Source: Micractinium sp. NFX-FRZ (taxonomy: Eukaryota > Chlorophyta > Trebouxiophyceae > Chlorellales > Chlorellaceae). Taken from it: a stretch of DNA of 64,000 nt. Where the stretch lies: contig JAPTJF010000098.1 in NCBI GenBank assembly GCA_029339195.1, positions 62,001 through 126,000 on the forward strand. Direction: 5' to 3'. The notes beneath the pieces are model-generated. The model saw nothing but the letters and a program-made list of their open reading frames with translations, was not told the DNA's origin and ran no database searches. Positions 1 through 11,688 of the stretch are shown here, in pieces (within the stretch, counting starts at the first letter, position 1; the number at the start of each line of letters is the position of its first letter). The translations under genes and the position numbers were made by a program.

Positions 1-69
1 AGCTGTGTCTGTCCCTCTGATGTGCTGACTGCTTGCTGTTCTGCCCCCTGGTGGCCTGCCCGTGTGCAG

Positions 70-3000
70 CCTCTGGCCACGGCCATCTCTCTGTCCCCTT
101 CCCCAACCATGATGCTCACAACAAGCCCCAGCATGCCTTGGAACACCCAGAGCCCGGCAGCACAGGTGCGCTGCTGCCTGGATGCCTTGCCACCTGCCTG
201 CCCTGCCTGCCCGCCTGACCCACTCGCTACTCCACTCGGACACCCACCCAACCGCCCACTCAACTGCCTGCCTGCCTATCTGAATCGCTTCTGCCTGCTC
301 ACCTGCTCAAACCAGCGTCTCTGCTCACATGCCTGACCATACAAGTCCCTCCCTAGCTGCCCGCTGATCCAGCGCCACATAGTGAGTCAAACTGCATTCC
401 CACCGTTTTCCCCACCCACTCATCTCCCCCTCACCTGCCCGCAGCTCCAGCGCCACATCAGCGGCACCCCTGCCCTCACACCGGGCGCGTCCATGTCTCT
501 AGAGGCTGCCCTGGTTGCCACAGGTGCAGCAAACACGGGGCGCGCCGCTGGCAGCGGCGGAGTCACGCCCGACGCCCGCCCGCCCCACCCACAGCAGCAG
601 CAGGCCCAGCAGGCAGCTGGGGCGGCAGGCACGGCCAGCCGTGCAGACAGCAGCAACGAGCTGCTGGCGCTGCTGCTGCAGCAGCAGGCGCAGCAGGGGG
701 CGGTGGGCGGCGGGGCTGGCGGCGATGGCAGTGAGCTGACGTCGCCGACGCTGCAGCACCCAAGCGCCGAGGGCATTGATGATGATGAGGATGAGGCTGA
801 CGTGAGTTACCTGCACTTTGGCTGCTCTTATGTGGGAGGGGCAGGGGCAGTTGGGTTGCGTGTGCTCCGCTGCGCTGGCGCAGCTGCGCCAGCCACTCAG
901 CGGTGCCCCTCCCTTGCCTCCCGCCTGCCTTCTCGCTGGCTCCTGCAGGCCCCGCTGTCCAGCCCAGCCGACGACTGCCACGGTCAGCTGCGCTATGTTG
1001 TCGAGGTGGCAGACCTTCAGATCAATGTGGAGGCCGAGGCAGTACAGGTGCGGTACCACACAGTGTGGCATGCGTGAGAGAGCAGCGGATGTGGTGCAGT
1101 GTGGCATAAGAACAGCAGCAGAGCAGCAGAAGGGCGGCAGTGAGTGGCACACATGCCGCCTGAAGTCCAGTCCGCTTTGGCAGCCATGCCCTGGCCACGG
1201 TCTCACGCCAACGCGCCTTCTCTGCCCTCGCTGCCCGTTCCGCAGGGGCGGCTGCTGCTCGCGGCGCGCAGCGGGCGGCTGCGGGGCCTGCACATCCCTG
1301 ATTCAGCGGTCAACGTCACAGCGCTCCTCATGGAGCAGGTCAGCAGGGGGGGCGGGCACGGGTCAGCGGGCAGGGGGCCCAGGCTCAGCGGGGGGGCCTG
1401 GTGATGCACTCACGCTCCCACCACTCCTCCCCGCACCACCCCCATTTCCCCGGGCCAATTTGTTGGCTGACTCAGGGAGGCGTTGGTCCTGAAGCCCCGG
1501 TACTCTTTATGCCGTTGCCCCCTTCCTCTTGCTCCTCCACCTCACGTCTCCTGTTCTTTTTGATATGCTGCACAGGTGTCTGCTTACGTCACCCAGACAG
1601 ACGTGGACCCCGATGCCCCGGTGGTGTGGATGCTGCCCACCCCCACCGGGTACCAGGTGCCGCAGGGCACCGGCATGCTGCCGATCAGGTGGGCCCTCGT
1701 CTTTGTTGAGTTTCTATCGGTGGGCGGGGTGACATGGGCGCTGGCAAAGTGGCGTCTAGTCTAGTCGTTACAGCTTTTCACATCCCCACGGGGGTTCAAC
1801 CTCAAGACGAAGCATATCCTGAGAGGCAAAGTGGGGTGCACAGGCACAGGTGCAGCAGCTGTGGGAGTGGCGCACAGAGAGGGCGGTAGGGCTGCAGGAT
1901 ATGCAGGATATGCAGGGGGGGCGGTTGAGCAGGTGTGCATGCACTGGGCTTTTGTGGCCTGGCGAATGCTCGATGCAAGCCTGCCCACTGCTCACGCGTG
2001 CTCTCCTATCCACCTGCTCACTCTGTCGCCCACTCACTTGCTCACTCTTGCCGCCGCCCGCCTGCAGGCGCATTTTCGACCCCATTCAAATCAGTATGAG
2101 GCACAGCAAGGTCGCAAGTGAGTGTGGCCTTGCATGTGCAGCCCATGCCCGACACGTCCCTGTGTGGTTCCTGCATCTCGCCCGAGCGACCGCCAAGCCT
2201 TGGTGCGCTGTCGCTGGCCTGGCAGGCCGCTGCTCCGCCTGGGCCATGTGTGCGTCTACACACTGCACTCTTCCCACGCCCAACTTACTTCCAAGCTGGG
2301 CCCCGCCGTCCTGCCATGCCACCCATGCAAGCAGGCGGCTCCAGCGTGCGGCGCCGCTCAGCGATGAGCAGCCGCGGCAGCCGGCACCGCAGCCCCAGCG
2401 TCGGCTTGTTTGGCGCGGGCGGGCGCGGCGAGGAGCTGGTGCTGCGGGTGGGTGGGTGGGCCCAACTGTTGTGTTTGTGGTGCATTGGGGTCGGAATGAG
2501 TGGCAAACCCTTGGGTGGCTCACCGTGACTGAGTGACTGGTTGCTGTATCGGATGGCTGAGTGACTGTGTATCGGATGGCTGAGTACCAGGACCAATGTT
2601 CCATATTCCACTCGCCTTACTGCCTCCTGCCGCCACGTGTTGTTGGAGGGTTGTCATGGACAAGGTTGGGTTGCCGGGGGGTGCCTTAGCCGTTCACTTT
2701 CTCCTTTCCACTTTTTCGCTGGTGTTGTTGCCGGAGCCCGACCTGCTCACTTCCCTTGCATCCCTGGGTCCTGCCTGCCTCAGGTCCCCGAGGTGGCTGC
2801 CTCCCTGGACAGCCGGGAGTTTGAGGTGCTGGTGGAGGTGATCACGCTGCTGCAGAGCCCCGGGCCCGCCGTGGAGACGGTGGGGGCGGAGGCACACCTT
2901 CTGGCAGGTACGGGCAGGGCATCGGTTGAATGACGATGGCAGGGTTGGGAGGGGTTCGGGGTTGGTGGGGAGCGGGTGGGCGTGCTGGCAGTGGTGCATG

Positions 3001-6000
3001 CCCAGGGGCGGCTGGGGCGAGGCGGCATGGGGCGGCACGGGACGGAGCGCCAAGAAGAGTGGCAGGCGAGTGGATGAAGAGTGGGCAGCTGGTTGGCGGG
3101 TGGTGGGGCTGGAGGGCAACGCGGTGTCGCGACCTGTGCGAATGTACGCCTCACTTGTGTGCCCACCGCTCCTGCAGAGCTGGAGGGCGAGGAGGTGGAG
3201 GAGGCTCGGCGGCTGTATGCCCTGCTGCGCCAGCAGCTCTGGGAGATGCGCAAATCGTCCACCCAGGTGGGTGCGCACTTCATCACCCAAAATAGTGCAC
3301 AATGCCAGTGCTTGGGGGCTGGCAGAAAGGAGCGTTTGGCTGCACGTGCCGCCGCTGTGCCCACAGCATACGGCCCTACGCAGATGGGGTGCATGTGCGC
3401 GCGCACTTGACATTTGTCAGAAACATGGGGCATGCATGCTGTGCGTGATGGCTTGGCTGCTTGTGCGTGCGATGCGCCAGCATGCCTGGCAGATGTGCGA
3501 AGCACCCATGCAGGATCGGAGGATTGTGCGCGCTCGTGTTTCTTGCATTTTTTGTGTCCACATGGGCACGCGGCCTGGCCGTGTGTGTTGCCTTTCAGCC
3601 GTTGGGCAGCTTATTGAACCTGCAAGCCAGGCCAAGCTGTTGTGTGCTGCCCGTCTGGGCCTCAGCCATCCCAACAGCGCTCGTAGCGCACACCAGGCAC
3701 CCCACCTGCCTACCTGCCTACCCCACCCGCCTGCCTGCCCGTGTCGTCATCCCACCCCTCTGCCGCTGCAGCTGCGCCAGTCGCTGGGCCTGCAGCCGTT
3801 CACAATGCAGCTGACGGCGCCGGTGGACAGGGGCGGTGCAGCGGTGCCGCCTCTGGAGATCACCCACTTCCTGGTGGCGGACAGCGCCGACTTTGTGGCC
3901 GTGCAGTTCAACACAGCGGGTGAGGCGGTGGTGCAGTTACCCAGGCACGGCTGATGGGGCGGGAGAGGCAGCATGTGGGCTGCTGATCTGTCTCATGCCC
4001 GCGCTCTCACCGGCAACTAGCCCCCTCAGCCTGAACTCGCACCCTCAGCCTTTCTCCTCATTGACAACTCCCTTGTGCAGCCGAGCTGTCTGTTGCAATG
4101 CGGGAGCACATGGCAGCAGCATCCGCGGCTGCAGTGACGCTGGAAAGTGCCGTTGCCAGCAGCAGCACCGGCGAACAGCCTCTGCCGGTCAGCGACGGCG
4201 GCGACGGCGGCCCGCCTGCGGTCTTGCCTCCCATGCCGCACTCCCCCCTGGCCTCTCCCTCGCCTGCACAGCTGGCAACTCACCACCGGCGGCGGTGAGT
4301 GAGCACGGGTTCTGCCTTTGAACTGGCATGCTGGGGGAATTCGAAGTGCCTGCTTCGCTAGGCTGTGGGTCTCTGCAAAGGAATGGTCAGCATGGCGCGT
4401 GAGGCATCCCGCCCACCTTGCATGCCCGCCCGCACCACCCACCCGCCCCCCTGCCCAGGCTGGAGGAGCAGCTGGAAGCTGCCGAGCGGGGGCAAAACCC
4501 GTCGAGTGCGACGGTGGCGCGGCGCCGCCTGGGCGAGCGGCAGCGGGAGCAGGAGCAGGCGCTGCTGCTGCGCTGGGTGGAGGAGCAGGAGGGAGGGGCG
4601 TATGAGGCGCTGGAGAAGGCCAAGAGCTCGCTGCTGGCGCTCAAGGTAAGCCATTGAATGTCTACGCCAGCTGGGCCTGACAGCAGAGCCAGGCGGGCTG
4701 ATGCCATCAGGCTGCCATCTGCGCTCTGCCAGCGGCATGCCGGGCCGGGCAGTGATGTGCTTGGCGTTGCGGGCATGCTACAGATGGGCTCACCCCTGCA
4801 CTTGTTCCACGCCGCCCATTCACTCAGTTTAGCCTTAGCCCGCGTTGTCTCACCGCACCGCCCCTGCCCTCCCTTGCTCTCCGTCCCCTGCAGGCCATTG
4901 CCCAGAAGCGTCAGCAGAAGCGGTCCGCCTCCCGCCTGCTGCTGCAAGTGGACCGTGTGGTGTGGCGCATGTGCACCGCCACTCACGAACCCTTCATGCA
5001 GGCAAGCCTGCCTGCCTGCCTGCCTCCATGCCTCGCATGCACGCCAGCCAGGATACGTCGCGCTGAATTGGGGGAGTGCCGTGAAGTGCGGAGCACCTAC
5101 TCGTGCATGCTGTCACCAAACCCCAGCCCACACCTAGCGGTTCTCACCCCAACATTAACCTATAAGCGTGCTTCCACCCTTTACCCTCTGGTATAACCTG
5201 CCGTTCGACACCCGCTGCTGGACAGCTTGCACCCACACCCTGACCACCCCACCCACCCTCGCATGCGCCTTGCTTTGCAAGTGGACACCTCTATGCATTT
5301 GCTAACCGTGCCCCGACCCACACAACGCCCTGTGTGTGCAGATCTCCATCCGCCGCCTGGCGCTGGACAAGTTCAAGCAGAAGGACCACTCAGGTTGGTG
5401 CTGGGTCGCGCGGCGAGGTTGCGTCATTATTGAGCAGCTGGCGGGCCGGCTTCTGCCTGACTGGCTGGCTGACGCTGCCTGGCCGTGCACGTCTCTGGCC
5501 TCAGCTTTCATCATCATTTCTCCCTGCTTCCAGGCTCTGCCAAGTTTGCCATCCACCGCATCGAGGTGCTGGACTGCCAGGGAGAGCTGGGCCCAGGCCC
5601 CGGCATTGGAGCAGGTGCGGGTCGCCATCCGCACTGGCGGGCAGCTGGGCGGCAGGGGCTGGGAGCAGCATTGCCTGCGGTTCGCCCCAAGCCTGACGTG
5701 CCGCCTCGCCCTCCACTTGCCCGCCTTTGGGGCGTGCTTGCCTGCCATGACCGCAACACGGCACCATCATTGCCATCCAGTGCTTCAACGCATACACCCT
5801 GCCACATGCACCTCTGCAGGCGTCATCCTGTCAGTGTGGAACCCCGACGCCAGCTGGGAGCGGGACGACATGCTGCGAGTGGTGGCAACCATGGGGGTGC
5901 CCACGCAGGTGCACCTTGATAGTTCAGCGTTGCATGGTGGTGTGTTCTAGCTTGCCCGTGTGATGCGTGCTCGGGCATGAGGGTGGGAGGCTGGGAATTA

Positions 6001-9000
6001 ACGACACGGTGCGGGTATTGGCTACAATGGCAACTGGTGATTCGCATGGAGGCAGGCGGCGGATCCCCTGTGGGGCGGAGCAAGGTGGGAGGAGAGTGGG
6101 GGTGTGTGACACCCGGCAGCCCAGGGCGCCATTCTGCACTTGCCCCTCGCCTGCATGCACCAATCTCAACTGTTTTCCTGTATTGAATATTTCATCAACC
6201 TGCAGACCCACGTGGTGTACGACCACCTGGACGTCATCCTGCACCCCATCGCCTTCCACCTCACAGAGGGGCTGGCAGTCAGCTTCTGGGTGAGGCGGGC
6301 GGAGCGCTCTCTGTGTGTGGCTGGCTTGTTCAAAGGACTGGCAGCCCGCAACTGCCCGGGTTACAATACATTTGGGTTGGGGTGGTGTGGGAGGCGCATG
6401 CGCATCTGCTCGGCTGCCGCACCGAGATGAATGGGTTTAGGGTGGGGAGGTGGGTAGCCCATCGCCTGTTGACATCACCTCGCGCCCAGGGTCTGGCAGT
6501 TGGCTTCTGGATAAAGCTGTGTAGCAGCCTGCGGGAAGAGGAGCTGCTGGCCGGCCCGTATCCTCCTGAAGCAGCCCGCTCAGTCTTTGGGCCACAACCT
6601 TATGTGTCCTTGCCGCAGGAGTACTTCTTCCCTCGGGAGGACGGAGCCAAGGCGCGGGCGGCAGCCGACTTTGCCCGCAGCGTGGCGGTGCCGGCGGCGG
6701 CGGTGGCGCGGCACAGGTGCGCCCTGCTGAATGGAGGTCGGCGCCAGTGGGGGGGCTGGACTGCATGTGGCAGAGCTTTGGCACAATGCCGAGGAGTCTG
6801 TGCACGCACGGGCCACGCAAGGCAGTTGCCCGGTAGTGACAGCGCCTTTGTTTGCGGCGCCCGTGCTGGGGATGCATGCTGTGCTGGGGATGACTTGCGC
6901 AGCGCTCGGTTTTCGTCGGCAGGCATCATCAGGAGAGCGACAGCTCTCGGCAGCCCCCTCTCCATCCCACCATCCCCCCTGCCCCTCCGTATGCCTCTGT
7001 GCACTCACCGCAGGCGCTCTGCCACCGCCCTCCCTGACCTGGGCTCCTCCCACCAGAGCTCACCAACCGCTGTGAGTGCCTGGCGCCTGACGTGGCAGCC
7101 TGCTGGCAGCCTGCTGTCTGCCTTTGGGCACTGTATGCCACACACATTTGCCTAGCTGGACGGCTTGCGCGCAGGTGCCCGCTGCAAATGCTGTGCAGGG
7201 CTCCCCGATGCGGCGCCAGCTGGCGGCTGCGGCTGCCGCCGCCGGCGAGGGCGGCGGCGCGCTGGGGGCGGGCAGCCAGCCGGGGAGCGAGGCGCAGAGC
7301 CCCAGGGCAGCTGGCACGCCGCGCTCTTCTGGCATTGTCAACGCAGGTGCGCGCCTAGAGCACATTGTAAGAGAAAGCGGACTGCTCTACCGGGCTGCTC
7401 AGGCGCTGAGTGACAGGCGCCGCCTCGCGCTGCTTTCAGCACTGCATGGAGGGTGTTCACAGGGTGCCTGCTAAAGTGCCCGCATGCCACCCAACGCTTG
7501 CGTCCACCCACATCCCCCACCCAGCTGATCTCCCCCTGTGGTCAAACCCTGCCCTGCTCACACTGTGCAGGCTGGCGCTCTGCACCCACCAAGCTGCACC
7601 GCCGCTCCTCCTCTGCCACCCCTGAGGCTGGGCTTAGCAGGCAGAGCACGTTTGGCAACGCTGCCTCAGCAGCTGCAGCCGCCGCGGCCGCCGAGGCCTC
7701 TGTGCTAGCCGCCGCTGAGCAAGCGGCAGCGCTGGTGGCCGCCGGCGGTGGCGGCGGCAGCAGCCAGCCGGGCAGCCACGGGAGCGGCATTGTGTCACTG
7801 GGGCGGTCGAGCATGAGCATGCGTGCAAGTGGCGGCTTTGGCCCACCTCAACTGGAGCGCAATAGCGGCAATACGCTGGCAGGCGGGCGGCTGTACCGCC
7901 CGCTGTCCAGCCACAGCCTGGCGGCATCCGAGGATGTGAGTCACGCTGCCGCTGGCTGAGCTGCTGCTGCTACTGCCGCTGCTATGTGCGGCCTGCCTTG
8001 CGTTCTGCCTATTCGCCACATGAGCTGCCCTGCTGCTGTCCGCCCTCGCTGGTGCTCTGACGTTCCCCTCTCTACTCGCAAGAGGGGAGAGGCACCTCTG
8101 TCATGCACGCCCTGCGCCGCGCCCGCCTGCGCCCTCACTCACCCGCCCATTGCCTGCCTCATGCCACCCGCCCATGGATATGTTAATTATTAAAACCGGT
8201 GTTTTTTACCAAATTCTATTCAAATCTCTGTTGCATCTACGCACGTGCCCTCTGCTGCTGCCACACCGGCAGGGCCTGCTTGTGCATGCTCACTTGACTA
8301 TTCTCTTAGTAGTTGAACATGATTCGTACGCGTCATATTCCCCCTGTTGCAGGCGCGCCCCCAGGTGCCCGCCCACCGCAAGGTTCGGTTTGTGCACGTG
8401 AAGATCAACCGGGCGCACTGCCGGGCCACCTACGAGGGGTACCCTCTGTGAGTTGTACCACACCTTGTTGGCCTGAGGGTGTTAGCGTGCAGGGCGCCAG
8501 GGTTGGGCAGTGTTGGGCACATTGCACAGGCAAACGGGCGCACTGCCGGGCCACCTACGAGGGGTACCCGTCGTGAGTCGAGTTCGGCCGGGGTGGAGTG
8601 GGGAACAGGGGCGGTACCCGCCGCGGGGTTGCATATGCCATGGGTGCTGGCGCTGGGTGGGGCCTGCTCGTCTGGGGTGTCGTACGTGACGGCCAGCAGA
8701 GCGCACCGGCAGTGCGCGCAGTGCACGGCCCACATGCGAGGGCTACCTGCTGCCAGTCCGCCTCTGCCTGCAGATAGAAGCATGGGAGAGGGCAGCTTGA
8801 GGGCCGTGTTCTGTTCGAGCTGGTCATAACAAGCATGCTGCCACCAGGCGCCTGCGACATACATTCTGTACCGTACTGCACAAGATACACGTACCAACCC
8901 TGATGTTGATTAACACCGTTGTCACTGCTCCCCCGCCCCCCCGCAGCACCTTCACCGACCTCAAACTGGTCACCGACAACCGCACGTACGCCAACATCGA

Positions 9001-10860
9001 GGGGCGCTGGCGGGACCTGTTCAACAAAATGAAGGTGCGGTGGGGGGCGTGGAGGGGTCCAGCGGGAGGGCCGGTGTCAGGCTGGGGCAGGCAGGGCAGG
9101 CAAACAGGGCTGCCGCCGCTGCTGGTACAGACCGCCGCCTCCCCTACCAGTGGTGCTGGCCGCCGCCCTTTCTGGGATGCCTGCAGTGGGACACTTTGAA
9201 GAGCGTGGTGAGGGCATGCTGCTGCTGCTGCCAAACCACTGCACTTCTGTGTTTCTAGCAGTCTCCGCCCCCTGCAGAGGGGCGCAGTGAAGTTGATGGT
9301 TGGGCATGTGTCAGGCGCTGCGACGCCTACGCCGTTCCCTGCTGCCAAACACGCTGTGCACGTGTGACCCACTGTTGCAATGCCTGCAGTGGGACACGGT
9401 GAAGAGCGTGGTGAAGAGCGTGGCGGGGCTGCAGGGCCGGAAGTTCAAGGCAAGCAGGGCGCCTGGGGGGGTGCCGTGCCACGCTGTGCTGTGCTGTGCC
9501 ATGCTGTGCTGTGGTGCGCTGAGTCTGCTACTGGGAGCATGGCGAGGGCAGCACAGCTCTTGCCTGCACTGCTTTCATGCATGCTCGCTCCCCTCGCTTT
9601 TGTCCTCCCTCCCCTTGTCCTGCTCCCCTGTTCTGCAGGGGCTGCTGCTGCCTGAGGGGTTTCGCCTCCGCTTCCTGCTTGCTTCCCGCCCCTGCACTCC
9701 CCTGCTGTTCGATGCGTCTCTCTAAGCCTGTGCCCCCTCTCTGCAGGAGCTCCTGCCCGAGGGTTTCCCTGGGGAGGAAAGCGAGGGCGGCGCCCGGCGC
9801 AAGCCAGGCCTGCTGAAGCAGGTGCGGGGCCTTCCTTCCCTTCTCTGCGGTCTGTTTCTCTGAATATGTCACAGGGCTGGCACCGTGCCGGTGGTGAAGC
9901 GTGGCCGAGGCAGCTGCTTAAGAGTTGTGGCGCCAGGTGTGGCTCTCCCAAGGCGTCAGACTCTGCACTCCCACCCCTCACACGCAGCACAGCACCGCCT
10001 GCCATGCCCTGCCACGCCTGGCGTCCTCACCCTCGTCTCTGGCCTGCCCCACTTTGCCCCCGCATTGCCAGTGAATCATGCCGCCCCTGCCTGCCTGCCC
10101 TGCCCTGCCTTGCCCTGCCCTGCAGCTGCAAGAGCTCAGCGGCCTGGGCAAGAAGGAGGGCAGCACAGCGTTCAGCGAGCCTCGGATGAGCGGCGAGGAG
10201 CTGCGAGCGCAGCACAAGCGGCGCATGCTGTTTGGGAGCGCACACCCGCGCAGCCACACCACGTCAGCCGCGCCAACACCCACAGCAGCAGCGGCAGCGG
10301 CGGCGGCGGCGGGAGCAGGAGCAGCGCACCCGGCTGCATTTGGTGCGGAGGCGGTCGGCGAGGGAGTGCAGCAGGGCCAGGCGGTGCCTGGCACCGGCGA
10401 GGGAGCGGCGCACTCCGCAGGGTGGCCGGCAGCAGCGGGGGGCGGTCTGCTGGTGGCGCTGCCGCCTTCGCCCTCTGCCCACTCCGTGGGTGGCGGCAGC
10501 ATCAGCGCATCGCCCTCCCCGCAGCGGCAGTCCACAGATGAGGTGGCGGGAGGTGGGGAGGTTTTCTACCCCCCGCGTGAGGCTGCGCTGGAGGGCCCGC
10601 TGGGCCAAGGGCTGGCGCCCTTTGGCAGCGGCTTCCTGCCCTCACCGTTCCCCGCCGCAGACGCCCCTGCTCCTGGCTTCGAGGGCGGTGGCGGAGCGGC
10701 GGACCCTGCAGCAGCGACGCTGCTTGGGCGCGGCGTGCAGCCCGGCAGCGGCAGCGGCGGGGGAGCGAGGCCCCACCTGAGCACCCCCCGCTGGGCCCAG
10801 AAGCTGGCCAGCAAGGCCCAGAAGGGGCTGCACAAGCTGCGGGACTCGCTGCAGGACTAG
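70..10860 (+). CDS. SABRE/KIP/Fmp27-family bridge-like lipid transfer protein, C-terminal 1293 aa (5' end outside window)
   Basis: Very large rod-like protein family (plant SABRE/KIP, yeast Fmp27/Hob, animal BLTP2) thought to carry lipids between ER and other membranes. Twenty-six exons read in frame: 70-165, 445-801, 949-1047, 1246-1338, 1576-1688, 2068-2117, 2296-2447, 2784-2907, 3178-3266, 3772-3919, 4081-4294, 4459-4645, 4894-5001, 5342-5393, 5534-5614, 5820-5908, 6206-6289, 6619-6716, 7014-7071, 7175-7346, 7571-7935, 8353-8447, 8947-9034, 9390-9449, 9747-9821, 10126-10860 (TAG). Family landmarks in the expected order: GRLLLAARSGRLRGLH, VTQTDVDPDAPVVWMLP, LDSREFEVLVEVI, LLLQVDRVVWRM, LSVWNPDASWERDDMLRV, LHPIAFHLTEGLAVSFW, EYFFPREDGAKAR, and the C-terminal block ending KSVVKSVAGLQGRKFK. 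Low-complexity Ala/Ser/Gly inserts lie at 445-801 and 7175-7935; a 244-aa low-complexity tail follows. Introns after 5001 and 9449 start with GC. The first two exons are assigned only by splice phase. Confidence 0.9.
8411..8569 (+). repeat. Exon-edge echo in SABRE gene (donor side)
   Basis: Thirty-four identical bases at 8411-8444 (end of exon 8353-8447) recur at 8536-8569 inside the next intron. Both copies run into a GTGAGT donor. Only the first copy joins in frame with the exon at 8947. Confidence 0.9.
9178..9413 (+). repeat. Exon-edge echo in SABRE gene (acceptor side)
   Basis: ATGCCTGCAGTGGGACAC plus the following GAAGAGCGTGGTG-like stretch occurs at 9178-9210 and again at 9381-9413. 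The second copy is the start of the family-conserved exon 9390-9449; the first is a truncated copy with its own acceptor and lies in the intron. Confidence 0.88.
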
Positions 10861-11688
10861 CGAGGCTGAGCTGGCAGCAGTGCTGAGGTGGAACCGGCGC
10901 CGGCGCCGAGCGTCGGCCCCACCTGGGCGCGCCGCTCGCCGTGCTCCCTCCTCTTGTACAACACACGAAAAGCAACCCAACCCTCTGATGGCACGCGCCG
11001 TGTGCTGCACCATCACAGCAACGCATCCTCCCATCATTGAGATGCGAGTGCCTCTGCCCCATGCTTCAAAACCCAACAGAGCAAACAGTTTAGCGCAGCA
11101 TTACTCCTTGAATTCAGTCCGCTCACAGCGCTCTCAACCATGGCCCTCCGCCGCTTCACATTCCATGGTGTGCGTGCTCTGCTTGCATTCCCTTTCATGC
11201 GCCAATCCCGTCCCCCACGGCGCCTCCCCCTGTAACACCCTCGACACGCTGGACAGCAGGGCATACCATGCAGGGACAGTGAGAGGGGCGAGCGTAAACA
11301 TGGTCAGGCCTGGTGATGCTGCGGCTGTCCGCTGTCTTTGCAGTTCACGCATGCCAGGTGCACGTGACGAGCGCACCTGCCGGGCCCCTGCCAACACACA
11401 GCAAACCACCGTGCCGTCTGATGTTCTGGCGGGCCCCACCACGACAGAAAGGCGGTGCGGTCCGGCGCACGGGCGAGCCGAGCTGGGGGCAGTTTAAACC
11501 ACCTGGCGGCTTCTGTTGAGCCCTGCTGCGAGTGCTGTCACCTGGCGCGCGCATGCAGTCATCCCTTTCCAACCCGCGCCCTTCAAATACCCCTTCAACG
11601 CTGCCTGTGCTCACTGCATCCTCTCGCCCCGGCGCGCAGCCAACCTCCACCCAGGCCCAACCAGTAGCAGCAGCTAGAGTCAGACAGC
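10861..11688. other. Intergenic region, SABRE 3' UTR and RNR small-subunit 5' region
   Basis: No coding exon recognised. TGTAA at 11231-11235 is a likely poly(A) signal for the SABRE-like gene, about 370 bp after its stop. The last 150 bp are C/A-rich and lead into the ATG of the ribonucleotide reductase gene; no convincing TATA box is visible. Confidence 0.6.
11231..11235 (+). other. TGTAA poly(A)-type signal, SABRE-like gene
   Basis: TGTAA is the usual chlorophyte polyadenylation signal; this one lies about 370 bp downstream of the TAG at 10858-10860. Confidence 0.45.

Noticed and set aside
9178..9213. Separate small exon in the SABRE-like gene before 9390
   Set aside because: Including it would repeat WDT-KSVV in the protein and break the family alignment; it is better explained as an echo.
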